Source: Chloroflexota bacterium
GTDB lineage: Bacteria > Chloroflexota > Anaerolineae > Anaerolineales > UBA4823
NCBI GenBank assembly: GCA_029265355.1
Contig: JAJUJL010000002.1
Span: 1 to 64,000 of the forward strand
Length of the DNA stretch: 64,000 nt
Reading direction: 5' to 3'
The translations under genes were made by a program, and so were the position numbers. Positions 17,691-26,141 of the stretch are shown piece by piece (positions within the stretch are counted from its first letter, which is position 1; each line of letters opens with the position of its first letter). Under the pieces are notes generated by a model. The model ran no database searches, was not told the origin of the DNA, and saw only the letters and a list, made by a program, of their open reading frames with translations.

Positions 17691-19046
17691 TTACTCGCAG
17701 TTTGGCGCGTCGCAAGGTGGAGCCGATTCCTCTGCTGATACCTCGGCCACCTTCTCGAAGAACTTCTCATCGGGATCGTCGATGTTTACCAGGCGCACCA
17801 CATACATCGGCGCCAGGGCCTGGTGATCTCCTGGGCGAATGGTGTAGGTGCCCTTCGGGCCATTGAATGTGAGGCCTTCCAGAGCGGGGATGAGCGCTTC
17901 CCCGCTTGTGTCGCCCATGCTCGCTTCCAGGGCGGCCACGACTGCCTGGGCGGTAGCGAAACCGCATTCGCTGAACAGATCTGGGGGTGTGCCGAAGCGC
18001 TCGATGTACTGTTCGGTCAGATAGTCATTCTCTGCCGTGCTGGGCATGGTGTAGTGGTAGACGATCAAGCCAACTGAGCCGACTGTACCGGCATCCAGCA
18101 GTTTGGTCAGGTCGTTGGAGGAGAATCCTGTGATGAAGGGGATGTTGCCCGTAACGCCCTGGGTGGTGAGCTGGTCGAACAGGATCTGCGCCGAGGTGTT
18201 GCTGGCCCAGATCAAGATCAAGCCATCGGGTTCCAGCGAGAGGATTTGCTGAATGTAGGGAGTGAAATCGGTGGTGTCAGAAGGTGCGAAGATGGGCGCT
18301 TCGGTGAGGAAGGTGGCGCCCATCGCGCCAAAGGTGGCCTGGAAACCCGCCGCGGTGGCCTGGCCAAAGGCGTAATCTTCGGCCAGGATGAGGTACTTGG
18401 TGCCCACATTTTCGATAGCCCACTTGGCAACCGTGGGAGCATCCTGGGCAGAATCGCGACAAACGCGGAAGGTGTAGGGATTCCAGTTCTTGCCGACGAT
18501 ATCGTGGGAGGCAGCGGGAGCGGCGAAGTAAACGATCTCATTTTCATTGGCGATTTGTTGCACCTGGGCGGCAACCGCCGAGCTGGAGTTGCCGATCAAG
18601 ATCTCGACGCCTTCGGACTCGATCAATTCGCGGGCCACGGCTGCTCCGGTCTCGACGTTGCTGGTGTCATCGCGAATGATCAGCTCGACTGGGCGACCGG
18701 CGACGGTCATTGTGCCGCCGGTGGCATAATCGAAGCCAATTTGCAACCCGCTCCACATTTCATTCCCGAACAAGGCTAGAGCGCCAGTCAGGTCAGACAT
18801 GACTCCGATTTTCAGCGGTTCGCCAACTGGCTCTGGGGTAGGTTCGGGTGTGTCAGTGGGTGGGACGGCGGTATCCGTTGGGGGAGGGGCTTCGGTTTTG
18901 ACTGGCGCTTCAGTAATAGTGGGCTCTTCCGTGGCCACAGCTTCCGGAGTCGCTTCAGGGGTCGCTGTCTGGCAGGCGCCTAGCAGCAACGAAGCGACCA
19001 GCAGCAAGCTGGCCAATATTAGAGGGGTGCGGTTACGTGATTTCAT
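17691..19046 (-). CDS. livK: Liv-type ABC substrate-binding lipoprotein
   Basis: A 451-residue lipoprotein. The signal ends in LLLGAC with the lipidated cysteine at residue 25, followed by a Thr/Pro/Glu linker to about residue 75. The mature part is a Peripla_BP_6 fold: KIGVMSDLTGALALFGNEM at the start, LIGNSSSAVAAQVQQIANE in the hinge-side region and DYAFGQATAAGFQ later. The family binds amino acids, but also aromatic and amide ligands, so the gene symbol reflects family only. AGGAGGAG lies upstream of the ATG. The gene is first of the importer genes, 66 nt after the broken hydrolase gene. Confidence 0.9.
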   Translation of the reverse strand: MKSRNRTPLILASLLLVASLLLGACQTATPEATPEAVATEEPTITEAPVKTEAPPPTDTAVPPTDTPEPTPEPVGEPLKIGVMSDLTGALALFGNEMWSGLQIGFDYATGGTMTVAGRPVELIIRDDTSNVETGAAVARELIESEGVEILIGNSSSAVAAQVQQIANENEIVYFAAPAASHDIVGKNWNPYTFRVCRDSAQDAPTVAKWAIENVGTKYLILAEDYAFGQATAAGFQATFGAMGATFLTEAPIFAPSDTTDFTPYIQQILSLEPDGLILIWASNTSAQILFDQLTTQGVTGNIPFITGFSSNDLTKLLDAGTVGSVGLIVYHYTMPSTAENDYLTEQYIERFGTPPDLFSECGFATAQAVVAALEASMGDTSGEALIPALEGLTFNGPKGTYTIRPGDHQALAPMYVVRLVNIDDPDEKFFEKVAEVSAEESAPPCDAPNCE

Positions 19047-19112
19047 GAAATTCTCCTCCTGAGAAGATAAAGGGTTGGGCTATTGCATACGTATCTCTAT
19101 ACCACCCACCGG

Positions 19113-19922
19113 TTACTGGCGGGTTACAAATTCGATGACCTCCCGGCTGGCAGCTTCCGGAGTCTCTAGGGGGTAGAAATGGCCTGCGCCGGGCAGGATA
19201 ATCACCTGGCTGTTGGGTAGCTGGCGAGCCAACAAGGCGGCATTGCCGGGCGGCACCACTCGGTCATGTTCGCCAAATAAAATGAGCGTAGGCGATTGAA
19301 TGTGGGGCAGCCGACTCTCAAAGGAGGCCGCTTCAGCCAGGAGCGCCAGGCCTATGCCCATTTGCGCCTGGTAGCCTTGCAGATCGATGGGGTGGGCGGC
19401 GCGGTACTGTAGCCATTCTTCAACCACCTGAGGCTGGCGCTGCTCGAAGCCCGGCGCACAGCTAATCAGGATGCCGCGCCTCAGGCGGGTCAGCGGATCG
19501 CTGGTCGTATCTGCGAGCACTGCCATCGCTTCAGGAGTGATGGGAATGTGGCGCGGACCCCCGAAGTTGGTCGCTGAGAGGACCAGTTTATGCACCAGGG
19601 CGGGATATGAGAGGGCCAGCGCCTGGGCAATAAAGCCCCCCATGGAATGCCCCATGATGACGGCTTTCTCGATATCCAGCGCCTGAAGCAGACCGACGGT
19701 ATCGTCTGCCAACATCTGGGCTGTGTATGGCCCGGCGGGTTTATCGCTTTCTCCCACGCCTCGGTTGTCGAAGGTGATCACCTAGAACTTATCCGCCAGG
19801 TAGGGCACCATCTTGTGCCACATCCAGCGATCGTACCCCAGGCCAGCGATCAGTACCAATGGCAGACCTTGACCGTGGATTTCGTACGCAAGGTGTATCT
19901 GGTTGACCTCAATCAAGGGCAT
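19113..19922 (-). pseudogene. Alpha/beta hydrolase interrupted by an in-frame amber codon
   Basis: From ATG 19922, with AGGAGG just upstream, the frame reads MPLIEVNQIHLAYEIHGQGL and continues through LVLIAGLGYDRW, which is the oxyanion region, to codon 46 (KF). Codon 47 (19782-19784) is TAG. The same frame then continues without break as VITFDNRGVGESDKP, the nucleophile elbow MGHSMGGF, the acid GEHDRV and the histidine GAGHFYPLE to 19113, a normal 269-codon hydrolase. A CAG (Gln) to TAG change would explain it. A GTG directly after the stop could restart translation but has no ribosome site and would lack the oxyanion strand. The gene overlaps the ligase gene by 14 nt. It may be a recent pseudogene, a sequencing error, or a readthrough case. 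Confidence 0.8.
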
Positions 19923-21474
19923 GGACACCTCCTGAATCGGATGCAGCGAGCATTGGGTATTGTTTGCGCAGCTCGGACTTCAACACTTTGCCATAGGGCG
20001 AGTACGGCAGGGATGGGATGAAAATCAATTGTTTGGGTATTTTGAAACGAGCCAATTGTCCGGAACAGAACTCGAGCAGCTCTCTCTCGCTGGTCTGAGA
20101 ACCGGCTTTAAGCTGGATGAAGATGACGCCCACCTCACCCCACTTTTGGTCCGGCACCCCAATCAGGGCAGCGTCGGCCACTGCAGGGTGCTGGCGGAAG
20201 ACCGCTTCGACCTCCGCGGCGTAGATGTTCTCGCCACCCGACTTAATCATGTCTTTATAGCGTCCCACGATGTAAAAGAAGCCATCCTCATCTTTGCGCG
20301 CCATATCTCCGGTGTGGAACCAGCCATCCCGAATGGCGCTGGCGGTTGATTCAGGATCGCGCCAGTAGCCCGAACAGACATGTGGGCCAGAGATCAGCAA
20401 CTCGCCAGTCTCGCCAGATGGCACATCCGCGCCTGTCTCTGGATCGATCAACCGCATGCGGCTGTGGAAGATGGGCTTGCCAACCGAGCCGGATTTTCGC
20501 AGCGACTCTTCATCGGTCATGCTGAAGCAATTGGTGCCCACCTCGGTCAGCCCGTAGCCCTGGCGGAATACAACGCCTTTCTGCTGGCGCCAGTGCTGCA
20601 TCAACGACACCGGGCAGGGAGCGCCGCCTGAAATGAAGAAGCGTACCCGGCTGAAATCGGCTGATGTGAAATAGCCGGTCTCTTGCCACATCTGGAACAG
20701 GGTTGGTACGCCCAGGATAACCGTGCAGTTCTGCTCCACGATGGCGTGCAGCGAGGCATCGGCTTCGAAGGTGCGCGCCAGCACCAGGCGACCGCCAACG
20801 TAAACGATGGGCGTCAGAAAAGCGAATAGACCGCCGGCGTGAAACAGCGGTGTGAAGATCGGCGAGACATCTTTTTCGGTCAATCCCCAGGAAATCACGG
20901 TATTGATGCAGTTCCATAAAATCTGTCGGTGGGGCAGCACCGCTCCCTTGGGATGCCCCGTAGTGCCCGAGGTGTACAAAATGCAGTAAGGGTCCTCTCC
21001 ATCCAATGGGGGGCGCTGCGGTTCGCTAGGGCGGCTGGCGGCCAGCAAGATCTCGTAAGAGGAAGCCCCGGGAATTTGCGCCCCTTCCACGCTCAGAACT
21101 TGGGGAAGATCCATCTCTGCGCGCATCTCTGCCAGGGTGTTGGCGAATTCTGGACCGCACAGGAGTAACTTTGGTTGGTTGTCGTTGAGAATATACCGCA
21201 GCTCATGCGCGGTGAGCCGCCAATTGAGAGGGGCAAAAATGGCGCCAATCTTGGGCAAGCCAAACAGCAGGTCGAAGTAGATGGGACTGTTATGCGCCAG
21301 GATCGAGACCCGGTCGCCTTTTTGGACGCCGAGCTGCGTTGCCAGGTTTGCCAGGCGGCAAGCGCGCTCGTTCAGGTCAGCATAGGTGAAACTGCGCCCG
21401 GTGTGCAAATCCTTGAGGGCGATGCGGTGCGGCGTTAATTCCGCCCGCCTGGTCAGCAGGTCAGCAGCGTGCAT
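19909..21474 (-). CDS. Acyl-CoA synthetase (AMP-binding family)
   Basis: A 521-residue adenylate-forming enzyme that would activate a carboxylic acid to its CoA thioester with ATP. The P-loop-like core is YTSGTTGHPKGAVLPH (residues about 168-183), the adenine-binding motif RQGYGLTEVG follows, then GWFHTGDMARKDEDGFF, and the hinge/catalytic region KDMIKSGGENIYAAEVE; the final catalytic lysine lies in YGKVLKSELRK. The length and motifs fit medium/long-chain fatty acid or aryl acid ligases. It follows the SDR gene by 12 nt and overlaps the broken hydrolase gene. A similar ligase lies at 26142-27698. Confidence 0.9.
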   Translation of the reverse strand: MHAADLLTRRAELTPHRIALKDLHTGRSFTYADLNERACRLANLATQLGVQKGDRVSILAHNSPIYFDLLFGLPKIGAIFAPLNWRLTAHELRYILNDNQPKLLLCGPEFANTLAEMRAEMDLPQVLSVEGAQIPGASSYEILLAASRPSEPQRPPLDGEDPYCILYTSGTTGHPKGAVLPHRQILWNCINTVISWGLTEKDVSPIFTPLFHAGGLFAFLTPIVYVGGRLVLARTFEADASLHAIVEQNCTVILGVPTLFQMWQETGYFTSADFSRVRFFISGGAPCPVSLMQHWRQQKGVVFRQGYGLTEVGTNCFSMTDEESLRKSGSVGKPIFHSRMRLIDPETGADVPSGETGELLISGPHVCSGYWRDPESTASAIRDGWFHTGDMARKDEDGFFYIVGRYKDMIKSGGENIYAAEVEAVFRQHPAVADAALIGVPDQKWGEVGVIFIQLKAGSQTSERELLEFCSGQLARFKIPKQLIFIPSLPYSPYGKVLKSELRKQYPMLAASDSGGVHALD

Positions 21475-21486
21475 GCCAGCGCCTCG

Positions 21487-22251
21487 TCAGGTGCCGACGA
21501 CAATGCCGCCATCGACTCGCAAGGTATCTCCGGTGATAAAACTGGCTTCATCGGAGGCCAGAAACACATAGGCGTTGGCGATATCGCGCGGTTCGCCCAG
21601 GCGGCCCAGCGGCGTGCGCGCCTTCATGTTCTCCAGAATCTTCTCTGGCATGGCAGCGACCATCTCGGTGGCTGTGAAACCGGGGGCGACGGCATTGACG
21701 CGAATGTTGTACCGCCCCAACTCGCGCGCCCAAACCTTGGTCATGCCGATCACACCAGCTTTGCTGGCGACATAATTGGTTTGACCAAAGTTGCCATCCA
21801 GCCCAACCACGGAGGTGGCATTGAGAATGACGCCGCCACCCTGGCGGATCATTACCGGAGCAACCGCCTGGCTACAGTTGAACACGCCTTTCAGGTTGAC
21901 GGCGATGACCTGGTCGAACTGCTCTTCGGACATCTGGGATATCAACTGGCCTTCCTTGACCTTGACCAGCAGACCGTCACGCAGGATGCCTGCGTTGTTC
22001 ACCAGCACATCAATGCGTTGGTAGCGCGCCATAACCTCATCGATCCAGGCCTGCACTTCCTGGCGGTCAGCGACGTTGACTTTGTAGAACGTGCAGCGTT
22101 CGCCGATCTCCTGGGCTGTCTGTTGACCTGCCACCTCATTTAGGTCGCAGATGACCACTCTTGCGCCTTCTTCGGCGAAGCGCAGGGCGGTGGCTTTGCC
22201 GATGCCGGCTGCGCCTCCGGTGATCAGAGTGACTTTATCTTTCAGACGCAT
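21487..22251 (-). CDS. Short-chain dehydrogenase/reductase, FabG-like
   Basis: A 254-residue classical SDR. The cofactor motif is TGGAAGIGKA, the structural NNAG is present (VLVNNAGILRDG), and the catalytic Ser and Tyr-Lys are in NATSVVGL and YVASKAG. Such enzymes reduce 3-ketoacyl or oxidise 3-hydroxyacyl thioesters. ATG 22251 has GGAGG four nt upstream; a TTG 12 nt earlier was rejected. Its placement between a KAS III-like gene and a CoA ligase suits acyl-CoA metabolism. Confidence 0.88.
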   Translation of the reverse strand: MRLKDKVTLITGGAAGIGKATALRFAEEGARVVICDLNEVAGQQTAQEIGERCTFYKVNVADRQEVQAWIDEVMARYQRIDVLVNNAGILRDGLLVKVKEGQLISQMSEEQFDQVIAVNLKGVFNCSQAVAPVMIRQGGGVILNATSVVGLDGNFGQTNYVASKAGVIGMTKVWARELGRYNIRVNAVAPGFTATEMVAAMPEKILENMKARTPLGRLGEPRDIANAYVFLASDEASFITGDTLRVDGGIVVGT

Positions 22252-22269
22252 AGTTCCTCCCAATGTGAC

Positions 22270-23325
22270 TTAAGCTTCTGACGGGCCCCAGCGCACGATG
22301 CTGGCGCCCCATACGTAACCGATACCTGCGGCGACGATGGCCATCAAGTCGCCGTCTTTCAAGCGCCCGGTTTTCAAACCTTCGGAAATGCTGAAAATGG
22401 CATCCTGTTCACCGATGTGACCGATATGCCCCAGGTAGGTGGATTGCTCCTCAGTCAGCCCCAGGTGCTGCAACATCTCGCGATGAGCCGAGGGCTTGAT
22501 CAGCAAGATATTGAGATAGCCCAGGTCGGAACGCCCATAAGCGCCTCCGCCGGGTTTGTTGCCGCTTTTGCGCAGGGCTTCGTCCACGCAGTGCAGCCAA
22601 TTTTTCATAGATACCTGGTTCAGGCGCTCCTTCATCGCTTCTGGTTCCAGCAGATCAAAGTAAAACAAACCCTGGGCGACTGCCTGATCGGTAGGGAACT
22701 GCACGGTGCCAGAGGCTGGCACGATCACGTGGTTGCTCATGTAGCCGTCGCTCATCAGGTGGGAGCCAAGCACCTGGTTGCGCGGCCAGTTGCGGCGCAG
22801 TAGCAGGGCGCCAGCGCCAGCGCCGATATTGAACATGAACGAGGTGCGGGTGTTTTTCAAGTTAATAAAATCGCCCACTCGGTAACCGCCAGCGATCAGG
22901 ATGGTGTTGATTTCCGGGTCAGCGATCATCATATCGCGCGCCAGCTTGAGCGCCCCGACAGTGGTAGCGCAGCGCATGTGCAAATCCATGCCCCAGGCGT
23001 TGGTCGCCCCGATCTCGTACGCCAGGTTGACGCCCGCCGTCCACAGTGTATATTCTTTCCATTCCTCGGTCGTGCACAGTACGACGTCGATCTCTTTCGG
23101 GGCGATATCCGTCTTCGAGAGGCAGTCCTGCGCAGCCCAGACTGCCATGCGGTTGGGGTGGTCGTTTGGGCCAGCCATGTGTTTTTGGGTGATGCCCAGC
23201 TTTTCACGTACCACCCATTCTGGCAGTCCCGAGATGGAGGCAATTTCAGCCGCGGTCAGCACCACTTCTGGCAGGTAGGTGCCGAAGCTGGCAATCCCAA
23301 CAGAAAAATTCTCCACACCAGACAT
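22270..23325 (-). CDS. KAS III/HMG-CoA synthase-like thiolase-fold protein
   Basis: A 351-residue thiolase-superfamily protein. The nucleophile is C119 in HMRCATTVGA, and TTEEW (E87, E88) falls where HMG-CoA synthases place their catalytic Glu. The usual His of FHQAN is not present; the equivalent stretch reads LIKPSAHREM (K277, H281 near), and the second conserved Asn position is taken by H303 in GHIGEQ. The end YVWGASIVRWG fits KAS III. It lies six nt after the DUF35 gene, which itself follows a thiolase, the same trio that forms the archaeal thiolase/HMG-CoA synthase/DUF35 complex. True activity is open: condensation, acyl transfer, or an HMG-like synthase. Confidence 0.75.
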   Translation of the reverse strand: MSGVENFSVGIASFGTYLPEVVLTAAEIASISGLPEWVVREKLGITQKHMAGPNDHPNRMAVWAAQDCLSKTDIAPKEIDVVLCTTEEWKEYTLWTAGVNLAYEIGATNAWGMDLHMRCATTVGALKLARDMMIADPEINTILIAGGYRVGDFINLKNTRTSFMFNIGAGAGALLLRRNWPRNQVLGSHLMSDGYMSNHVIVPASGTVQFPTDQAVAQGLFYFDLLEPEAMKERLNQVSMKNWLHCVDEALRKSGNKPGGGAYGRSDLGYLNILLIKPSAHREMLQHLGLTEEQSTYLGHIGHIGEQDAIFSISEGLKTGRLKDGDLMAIVAAGIGYVWGASIVRWGPSEA

Positions 23326-23331
23326 AAGCGT

Positions 23332-23760
23332 TCAACTCAGGGGGCGAAAAGCCAGGACGGTGCTGCGCTTTTCGCCATCACCTTGATCGATGAAATCCAC
23401 CACCAAAGGTTGGCCAATTGAAATGCCTTCCGGATGAGCGGCATCCAGCCCCAGCAGGCGAGCGCTGATTTTGGGCCCCTCCTCCAGCTCGACTACGCCG
23501 GAGAGGTAAGGATTCTCGCGCCCGTAACCGGCCTGCGCCATGACAGTGGGTGGAATGAAGACCGAGGTGAAGCCTGCCAGGCGTCCCCGACCGCTGAACT
23601 CCACCCAGGTCATCTGTGCGCTGCGACAAGCCGGGCAGATCGCTCGGGGAGGCAGGTGCATGGCCCCGCAGGCCGCGCAGCGCGATCCCATCAGCCGGTG
23701 AGCGGAGAGGTGTTGCTGGAAGGAGGCGTGGGTAAAGGGTAGCATTGTCGTTTCGTTCAT
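23332..23760 (-). CDS. Zinc-ribbon OB-fold (DUF35) acyl-CoA-associated protein
   Basis: A 142-residue DUF35 protein. The rubredoxin-like zinc ribbon uses C28, C31, C42 and C45 (RCAACG and ICPACRS), followed by the OB-fold acyl-CoA-associated domain with WVEFSGRGRLAGFTSVFIPP. DUF35 proteins pair with thiolase-like enzymes, as in archaeal HMG-CoA synthesis and in steroid side-chain degradation (ChsH2 with Ltp2). The gene is between the thiolase (12-nt gap) and the KAS III-like gene (6-nt gap), supporting a three-protein complex. Confidence 0.88.
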   Translation of the reverse strand: MNETTMLPFTHASFQQHLSAHRLMGSRCAACGAMHLPPRAICPACRSAQMTWVEFSGRGRLAGFTSVFIPPTVMAQAGYGRENPYLSGVVELEEGPKISARLLGLDAAHPEGISIGQPLVVDFIDQGDGEKRSTVLAFRPLS

Positions 23761-23772
23761 GCCAGGCTCCTC

Positions 23773-25041
23773 TCAATTTTTGCGTTCGTAGATGTGCACC
23801 ACGCAGGTAGATCCTGTAGCGCCCACATTGTGCGTCAGGGCAAGGGAAACATCTCCCTTCAGTTGGCGCTCGCCGGCCAGCCCGTGCATCTGCTTGAAAA
23901 CCTCCACGGCCTGAGCTATGCCGGATGCGCCAACGGGGTGTCCCTTGGATTTCAAGCCTCCGGAAACGTTGATAGGCTTGGCGCCGTTGCGAGCGGTCAC
24001 GCCGTCTTCCGCCATCTTATAGCCATCGCCCGGAGGGAAAAAGCCCAGGTCTTCGGTGGCGACGATTTCGGCGATGGTGAAGCAATCATGAACTTCAGCG
24101 AAGCGGATATCTGCCGGGGTGACGCCCGCCATTTGGTAGGCCTGCTGAGCAGCGTTGCGCGCCGCGCTCAGCGTGGTGAGGTCGGACCTGCCATGCAGTG
24201 GTACATCCGAGGCCTGCCCGGAGCCAATAATGTAGATAGGGTGGTCGGTGTAGTCTGCAGCGCGTTCGGCAGAGACGAGCAGTAGAGCGGCGGCCCCGTC
24301 GGTGATCGGTGAGCAATCGAACAGGCGCAATGGCCAGGCGATCATCGGGTTGGCAGAGTCATCGTGCAAGAAATCCCAAACGTTCTGCCAGGTGGGGGCG
24401 GGCTTGCCCTTCTTGATGGCAGCCGCAATCCTGCTTTGCATCCAATCCGAAATGCTGACGCCAAACTGTGCATTTGGATTGAGCGCGCCGTTCTCATGGT
24501 TTTTGATGGCGACGTTCATCAGGTGTTCAGGGCGCATGCCATACCGATGCATATACGCTGTGGCGATGGCGGCATAGAAGCCTGGGAAGGTGAAACCAGC
24601 GGGAATTTCATACTGCGTGTCAGCGGCGGTCGCCAGGGCGTCGGTGACTTCGGCGGTGGGCAAGCTGGTCATTTTCTCCGCCCCGCCAACCAGCACCACA
24701 TCGTACATACCGGAGGCCACCGCCATGACCCCCTGGCGCAGCGCTACGCCGCCGCTGGCGCAGGCATCTTCGACGCGGACAGCGGGAATGGGCGTCAAGC
24801 CCACGGCTTCCGCGATGAGCGGCGCAGTGTGACCCTGATGCTCGAACAACTCACTTGAGAAATTGCCCAGGTAAAGAGCTTCGATGGCCCTGGCATCCAT
24901 GCCCTTGCTGGCGGAGCTCTCCATGTCAAGGAAGGCTTCGACGAACAGATCGCGGCTGGATTTGCCCGGGAAAGCGCCAAACTTGCTGATGCCAGCCGCT
25001 ACGATGGCAACCGGGCGTGGCAGAGATCTTGTTGCAGGCAT
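23773..25041 (-). CDS. Thiolase-family protein (SCPx/archaeal type)
   Basis: A 422-residue thiolase. The nucleophile is C94 in EDACASGG, the catalytic histidines are H318 in EVHDCF and H368 in KSKGHPVGASG. The C-terminal CxG motif of biosynthetic thiolases is replaced by THNVGATGST, as in SCPx-like and archaeal members that work with DUF35 partners. It would either cleave 3-ketoacyl-CoA or make acetoacetyl-CoA. It is followed at 12 nt by DUF35 and then the KAS III-like gene. Confidence 0.88.
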   Translation of the reverse strand: MPATRSLPRPVAIVAAGISKFGAFPGKSSRDLFVEAFLDMESSASKGMDARAIEALYLGNFSSELFEHQGHTAPLIAEAVGLTPIPAVRVEDACASGGVALRQGVMAVASGMYDVVLVGGAEKMTSLPTAEVTDALATAADTQYEIPAGFTFPGFYAAIATAYMHRYGMRPEHLMNVAIKNHENGALNPNAQFGVSISDWMQSRIAAAIKKGKPAPTWQNVWDFLHDDSANPMIAWPLRLFDCSPITDGAAALLLVSAERAADYTDHPIYIIGSGQASDVPLHGRSDLTTLSAARNAAQQAYQMAGVTPADIRFAEVHDCFTIAEIVATEDLGFFPPGDGYKMAEDGVTARNGAKPINVSGGLKSKGHPVGASGIAQAVEVFKQMHGLAGERQLKGDVSLALTHNVGATGSTCVVHIYERKN

Positions 25042-25052
25042 ACCCTCCCTCC

Positions 25053-26123
25053 TCAGGAATTTTCAGCTAGAAAAGCAGCGAAAGAAGCCATGAACACTTC
25101 AGGTTTTTCGATGTAAGGGGAGTGACCGGTGTCGGTTATCACTACTTCCCGGTAGCTGCCGCCCTGGGAGGCGTACTGATTGAGAATCGAACGCACCTGG
25201 CTGACCATGGGCTGGGGCGGGTAAACCTCCGCGCCAGGCCAGCCGGGCACCAATCCCAACTGTCCCAGTGTACCAAAATCGAATAGGGAATTATCGGAGA
25301 CAATCTGATCCGAGTCGCCCCGCACCCACAGGAAAGCAGGCTTAGGCTGGACTGCCAGGAAGCGCTGGACAAAATCGCCAACATACTTAGGTGAGAGGGC
25401 GTTGATGGGTCCCCACTTGCCCGGGGCAACATGCGGCCAGTTGGGGGAGGCAACGAAGTCACCAGGGTAGCGATCCGGACCGATCTTTTCCGTCAACAGC
25501 GAGGAGAGCAGGTCTTCCTCGCGCTGTGGCTTAAAGGGGGGTTTCCAATAGAAGGCGTTCATCACCACCCGCGGTGAAGCCTGTGGGTTGTCGCTGGAGC
25601 GATCGCCGACGGCGATCAATTTCGGGAACTCTGGGTTGACAATGCCGCCGCCTGATCCGGCAAAGTCGTCGTAGCACGGTGAGCCATCCAATCCTTTGCT
25701 GCCGCCGAAGCCGTACGGCGAGCCCGGATTGACCACGGTGGCAGAGAGCACGTTAGCGCTGTCAGCGGCGACGATGGCAAAAACGATGGTGCCGCCCATC
25801 GAATGCCCGACCAGGTGGTATTTTCCAATTCCCAGGGCGGCTTTCAGCGCCAGGAAGTCATCGACCCAGTCGCCCATGCCACGCTCGGCGTTGATGAGCA
25901 GGTCCTCGGTATCGCCGTAGCCGCGCAGGTCCGGCGCCAGGCCGCGCATGCCGGCGGGCAGTTTGAGCATGATCTCTTCCCAGTAAGTTGCTGACGAGGC
26001 GTTGCCGTGGAAAAAGATGACGGGAACATCTGTGGTCGAACCATGCGAGAGCAAGTGGATTTTCAGGCGGGAGGTGGGCACAATGGTGGAAGTAATTCCA
26101 GGTAGGGTGGGTACGGTTGGCAT
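25053..26123 (-). CDS. Alpha/beta hydrolase
   Basis: A 356-residue hydrolase. The oxyanion motif is FFHGNASS (HG at 39-40), the nucleophile elbow is LVGHSMGG (S108), and the histidine lies in ITDTGHSPYIEKP near the C-terminus. A long insert of about 80 residues (NPGSPYGF to SPKYVGD) between strands makes it longer than typical members. The acid residue is probably in WVRGDSDQIV. ATG 26123 is chosen since AAGGAG lies nine nt before; a TTG at 26132 touches the site. It sits between a CoA ligase and the thiolase. Possible roles are thioesterase or ester/lactone hydrolase; none is provable. Confidence 0.83.
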   Translation of the reverse strand: MPTVPTLPGITSTIVPTSRLKIHLLSHGSTTDVPVIFFHGNASSATYWEEIMLKLPAGMRGLAPDLRGYGDTEDLLINAERGMGDWVDDFLALKAALGIGKYHLVGHSMGGTIVFAIVAADSANVLSATVVNPGSPYGFGGSKGLDGSPCYDDFAGSGGGIVNPEFPKLIAVGDRSSDNPQASPRVVMNAFYWKPPFKPQREEDLLSSLLTEKIGPDRYPGDFVASPNWPHVAPGKWGPINALSPKYVGDFVQRFLAVQPKPAFLWVRGDSDQIVSDNSLFDFGTLGQLGLVPGWPGAEVYPPQPMVSQVRSILNQYASQGGSYREVVITDTGHSPYIEKPEVFMASFAAFLAENS

Positions 26124-26141
26124 GGCAATCAACTCCTTATT

